DNA of 64,000 bases from Cloeon dipterum (lineage: Eukaryota > Arthropoda > Insecta > Ephemeroptera > Baetidae): contig NC_088789.1 of the NCBI RefSeq assembly GCF_949628265.1, forward strand, positions 10,904,886 through 10,968,885, read 5' to 3'. This document shows, one piece after another, positions 59,661-64,000 of the stretch (positions are counted from its first letter, which is position 1; each line of letters opens with the position of its first letter). The notes beneath the pieces are model-generated. The model was not told where the DNA came from. It did not search any database and saw nothing but the letters and a program-made list of their open reading frames with translations. The position numbers and the translations under genes were made by a program.

Positions 59661-62600
59661 ATGATAAAATATATGAAAAAAATTGTTCATGCATAAGCAA
59701 TTTTTCACGAAACTGTTTTATTTCATGCATAAAAATAACGTCCAACTTGTAATTAATCAGAACCTAAAAATATAAAAAAATGTAATAATTAGCATTCATT
59801 TGAAAATATAAAGCAATATTTTCTTAAGCTAGTACAAATATATGTACAAATGGTTGAAACACTTAATTAACTCCACCTAAACGAAGTTAACTATTTTATT
59901 GTAATATCAGCTAATTCAATCTTAATGTAAGCTCAACATTATTATAAAACTTTTTTCAATGCTTTTTTGAGCACGCTGTTGATCAGATTGCTTCGTTTGA
60001 CTATCCGAATTCAAACAGAAAATTAATAAAAATAAAAGTACGCTTCTCTTGCTCAAAGGCCCACACAAGTCAACGTGGAAAGTAAAATAATCTCCTGACT
60101 TGGCTTAAATATGCAGTGAAGGGTATTTCGTATATGAAATTAGATATACTAAAAGAGCATGCATGTGCCGCACTGCCACACTTTTGGCCTTCTGTTCTCT
60201 CCTTTTAACTAAAATTGCGTTCAATATTTCCAATATTCACCACATTTGGGGGATGCAGCAAGGATAAAGTTTCGTTGGTTGGATTAAAATTTCACAGTGC
60301 CTGCTGGCTTGTTTTTCTTTTCTCGTGCAGTAACTGCTATTGTACAGAATATCGATCGTACTTATCATAAATTTAAACTTTTTATTTTTAGGTAAATTTT
60401 AAGCCATACATGTATGTATCACATAGAAAATAAAAAAAAATAACTTATTAATTGTGCCCCCAACGAATCATAGTAAATTTTTCACCAAAAGAGTATTAGC
60501 ATTTGATATTTTTATTATATAATATAGTCATGCCTTCTCTGCATTAAATTTAATGGATAGCCATATGCCAGGTTGATTGAGGAGGAGCGCTGTATTTTTG
60601 TTAGGCAAAAGTGCCCCTGGAAATCCACAGAGAAAATAGAAGCAAAAAACTTAATTGTTATTAAGACTCAGTGAATGATCAATGATATTCGTAAGTCATT
60701 TAATTGTCACACAAAATATCTAAAATAATTCGATTCAATAAAGCAAAAATGTTTGAAAATATTGTATCCCTGACTTCATGGCTGGTATAGCGTGCTGTAT
60801 CATCTGATTCTGATAAGAGTTGAACATATTATTCAAAAGATCTGGTGTATTATCGCAAGAGGGACATCTTGATTCATCAATAGAACAAACGCTCGCAACA
60901 AAAATATCATACTCATATTTATAATTTCCAGATTAGCCATCTTCTGGAATGCTGGTTTCTGCAATACAAAATATTTTACTTGCATATTCACAAATTTAAT
61001 GTCACTCATCTCTCAATATTTTTTTATGTGTTGGAAAGGTATTAAATTAATATATTATTTATTCAAACTCACATTAACTTTAGAAATATAAAAACGATAT
61101 TTAAATTATATGAAGTTGGCAGGAAGTGTGTTTGCAAACTAGGCAGGCAAAATTATAGTTTTACGCGCCAGTGGTTTTTTAATCAAATTCCAGTAACAGC
61201 TAGGAACATATTTTATCTTATGAAATCTCTGACGTAGAGGTATTTTAGACATTCATGAACAGGAAAATATTGCTCCGCCACTTCAGTTTATGTCGTAAAT
61301 AACATTGATGGGATTCATCTCTAAAATATTTAACAAAACTTGCATTTATTCTTAATTACTTTTGCCATCGTGTAAATAAAAGTTCCGCAAAGATTATGGT
61401 TATTCTTACTATCACAATTTATGACACAATTTTAATAATATAAATCATCTTAAAAACCTCTCATATATTATGTGCAATTTTAAAGTGAAATCAGTAAAAT
61501 TAAAATCAAAGAAATTACATGAGACAAAACTTTGGCAAGAAGATGAATCAGGTGGAAGCTACTGATGAGCGGAGAGCCATCTGCCCAGCCAGGGATTTTT
61601 AGGCAGCAGCTGTCCTCTTCTCGCAATCAGCTAGCGGCTTTTGTGGCGCTGCCAGCTGCGGGGGATGAAACGACGAGGGACGGGAGATAACCACCGCTCG
61701 CTGCGCGGTAATCAGGTGAAAAAGAATCACATGCAGCAGCTTTCGTCCACAAAAAACGAAGCAAGATGATCTCTCGCGGGGAGCAGGCACGTGGCTCATG
61801 TTCTTTGTTGCAGGTCACGTGTGTGCGGCCGTTACACGATAAATAAATTTAACAAAAATAAAATTTAAAAGGCTATATCAAAAAATATTGACAGCAAAAT
61901 GAAAAAGAGCATGAGTTATGAGTCATCTGTGAATACCTCAATCTAAACTAATCTAGCTTTTAGCATAAATTTATTAGTGTGCGAATATAGTAGACTTCAC
62001 ATTAAGGTGTATTAGGGACACTGAAACTAATAGTGCCACTCGTAACACTGCCAACTTATCAATTAAGTGAGTTGGGCTCAGCGCGGTGCGAGATATATTG
62101 TATTGATCGTTTTTGCGTTAAATGCTATATAGTGTCTGTCTGCCCATTCTTCCCTACGTAATTTATTGATGTAATGTGATTTTAAATATTTGTGTATGGC
62201 TTGGAGGAAGAATAAACAACATAAAATCTGCGGAGCTGATGAAGAGGGCGACCTATAGCAAATAAAGTTAGTACTGGCCGGTTAGCCGGGGCTTACCTCT
62301 TCTCAAATTCAAATTTTTGATAGTTAACAATTTCCCAGTGGAAAATAATTTTAAAGTTTTTACTACGGCTTATTTTTCAAAAAATATTAAATTATACATG
62401 CTTGCGAATATTTTTTGTTTGTTTTTAAAACATTAATTTGTTTCAAACACTAAAAACTACGAAAATGTAAATGGTTTGAGAAAACATTGTATATCAGTTT
62501 ATTAAACACGCAACTGTTTTTATGATGTAAATAAATTCCACGTGCATGTGTCACATTTTGGCTATTTTGAATTTCTTTAAAATTTACCAGATTTTCGTGA

Positions 62601-63177
62601 CCCACGAAGTTTGTCACCAGCAGGAGCTATTTTTGTTTCTTGTTTGGCGTCAAATTTAGAATATTTTGACACAGCATTTTCTGATTTACTTTAATCCAGG
62701 CAAACGTTTTTTTCTCCAAAAATCGCCCTTACAAAAAAACAAAAACTCTGGAGCCCTTGTATAATCAGCAATTTTTTTTTTAATTTTGGCCCCGTATTTT
62801 AGGGTGCGACATAGGACTACTAGGGCAACCACTCCAAAATATGTTTTCTAAATCTAAGGACCCATACCAACAGGGTGTCAACAGACATAATTAAAAAACA
62901 ACAAGAAGAGAACAAGAATAAGTTTGTGATACATCAATCATTTGGTTAAAAAAATGCGTGATTGCTGTAACCACTGTTATTCTTGAATACCTTAATTTAT
63001 GCAAACAGTTTTTAATTGGACTAGTTGACTGCTCATTCCTGAGCTAATATTTTAATTTGAAGTTAGACAAATATAATAATTTATTTATGGCAGTATCAAA
63101 TCATACTCATATCATCTATCAAGGATAAATAACAAATTTATTGTATTTTGACAAAATTTTCTTTCCTTTTCAAAGTA
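59661..63177. other. Intergenic AT-rich DNA between TNF receptor and LARP7
   Basis: No coding frame, RNA gene or recognised mobile element. A GC-richer patch lies near 61600-61800, with open frames that have no recognisable domain. Poly-A and poly-T runs are common. Confidence 0.55.
63137..63142 (-). terminator. Polyadenylation signal of LARP7
   Basis: TTTATT on the plus strand reads AATAAA on the minus strand, 36-41 nt past the LARP7 stop codon, which implies a very short 3' UTR. Confidence 0.5.
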
Positions 63178-64000
63178 TTATGCTTCTGTCTCTGTTAAAC
63201 ATGCTTTCTTTGACGAAGGCTCCTCATCATTGCTGCCTAAATCAGCTTCCCGTTTGTTTTTGCCTTTTTCAGATGTTGGATCCTGTATTCCAACTTCATC
63301 ATTAGTCTCCTTAGCTTCATCGTCGTCATCAAAGTAGATGTGCTTGTTTGCTGGTTGCCTGAATTGAACATAGAGGATAAGAACAGCTTAATCTATCTAA
63401 CAAACGTACTTTTGACCAGTCTTCCTGTCTCTTTTCTTTTTGCGCTTGCTCCTCAAACTAGGATCAACATTGACCTCAGGTTGGTCATCTGCGACGCTAG
63501 CTTGTAAGTTGTGTACCAAATTATCAAAGTTGTCCATCGTGTTGCCATGCTCGGGAATATCTGAGGTTGGCCCAGCTTGGTTTTGAGCTTTAGCCAGTCG
63601 CCTTTCCTTCTTTTTCATAACCTTCTTAAGAAAAGCGCGCTCTTTTTTTTCTGCAACTATTTTCATTACATTTTCCCAATACTCAACCTCCTCAGAGCCT
63701 GAAATGAAGGTAATAATTCAGATGTCAATTAGAAATTTAGTTAATAAGCAGGTTATTCCGACCTTCAAGTTTAGTAATGTGAGGTGCGTCAGAACTCAAT
63801 AAGGCATCAGCCTGCTCAGCAGAAGCAAATCGGATGTACACACAATCACTTTTAGCATGGTTTGTTACAAACACAACTCCTCCATTTGGTCGCAGTCGAA
63901 TCCCCTCCTACAATTAGTGTTAAGGACCATCATTCAACAAAAAATGAGACTTACAATATATTGAGCGAGATTTCCCAAGTGCTTAGATTTCTGTAGCTTG
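63178..64000 (-). CDS. Larp7: La-related protein 7 (LARP7), C-terminal part with xRRM
   Basis: LARP7 binds the 3' end of 7SK RNA and stabilises the 7SK snRNP that holds P-TEFb inactive in the nucleus. Minus-strand exons: 63955-64000 (cut by the window edge), 63763-63907, 63410-63698, 63178-63358. Joins keep frame and give 219 aa plus TAA. Visible parts are the xRRM core (GGVVFVTNHAKSDCVYIRF, aligned in kind with the GDTEC..RFKTPEDA region of human LARP7), the following helix (VEYWENVMKIVAEKK), a Lys/Arg-rich stretch, and NKHIYFDDDDE, which matches the conserved KHIRF element that closes the xRRM. The La motif and RRM1 lie off the right edge. The tail after KHIYF is acidic, then KRE-rich. Family assignment is firm from the xRRM and KHI motif in order. 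Confidence 0.92.

Noticed and set aside
1..64000. CRISPR arrays, bacterial operons, integrated viral genes
   Set aside because: No regularly spaced repeats, no prokaryotic gene layout and no viral protein similarity; all confident genes are intron-containing metazoan genes.

Overview
This window is animal nuclear DNA, almost certainly from an insect. It is AT-rich, its genes are split by GT-AG introns (several only 52-62 nt long), and its simple repeats are mostly (GA)n/(CT)n. Proteins reconstructed by joining exons resemble single insect orthologues of conserved metazoan genes. The species cannot be fixed from sequence alone.

Five protein-coding genes can be supported. Plus strand: (1) the 3' part of a SoxD gene (Sox102F/SOX5/6/13 class), seven exons from 22374 to 26252; (2) a complete RNA polymerase III subunit RPC3 gene, eight exons, 30494-32586, 544 aa; (3) a complete AP-2 alpha-adaptin gene, fourteen constitutive exons, 34928-40966, 939 aa, plus a candidate 39-nt cassette exon. 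Minus strand: (4) a TNF-receptor-superfamily gene, 43273-59331, with a separate signal-peptide exon about 12 kb upstream of its cysteine-rich exon; (5) the 3' end of a LARP7 gene (7SK-binding La-related protein), 63178-64000, running off the right edge. AP-2 alpha and the TNF receptor are convergent. RPC3 and AP-2 alpha are head-to-tail.

The first 22 kb contains no gene I can defend. It is probably upstream DNA or a long 5' intron of the SoxD gene. It holds a CpG-rich block at 2765-3160 with a dense cluster of SOX-type ACAAT motifs, long (GA)n tracts, and a homeodomain-core cluster at 21655-22076 just before the first visible SoxD exon. A degenerate SINE-like repeat occurs twice, upstream of RPC3 (about 29650-30070) and inside an AP-2 alpha intron (about 38560-38940).

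The genes do not form one pathway. They cover transcriptional control (SoxD, Pol III, LARP7/7SK), endocytosis (AP-2) and cell-surface signalling (TNFR). The observation I consider most worth testing is the 13-residue in-frame cassette exon of alpha-adaptin. It falls between the two strands that carry the arginines of the appendage's endocytic-motif pocket.
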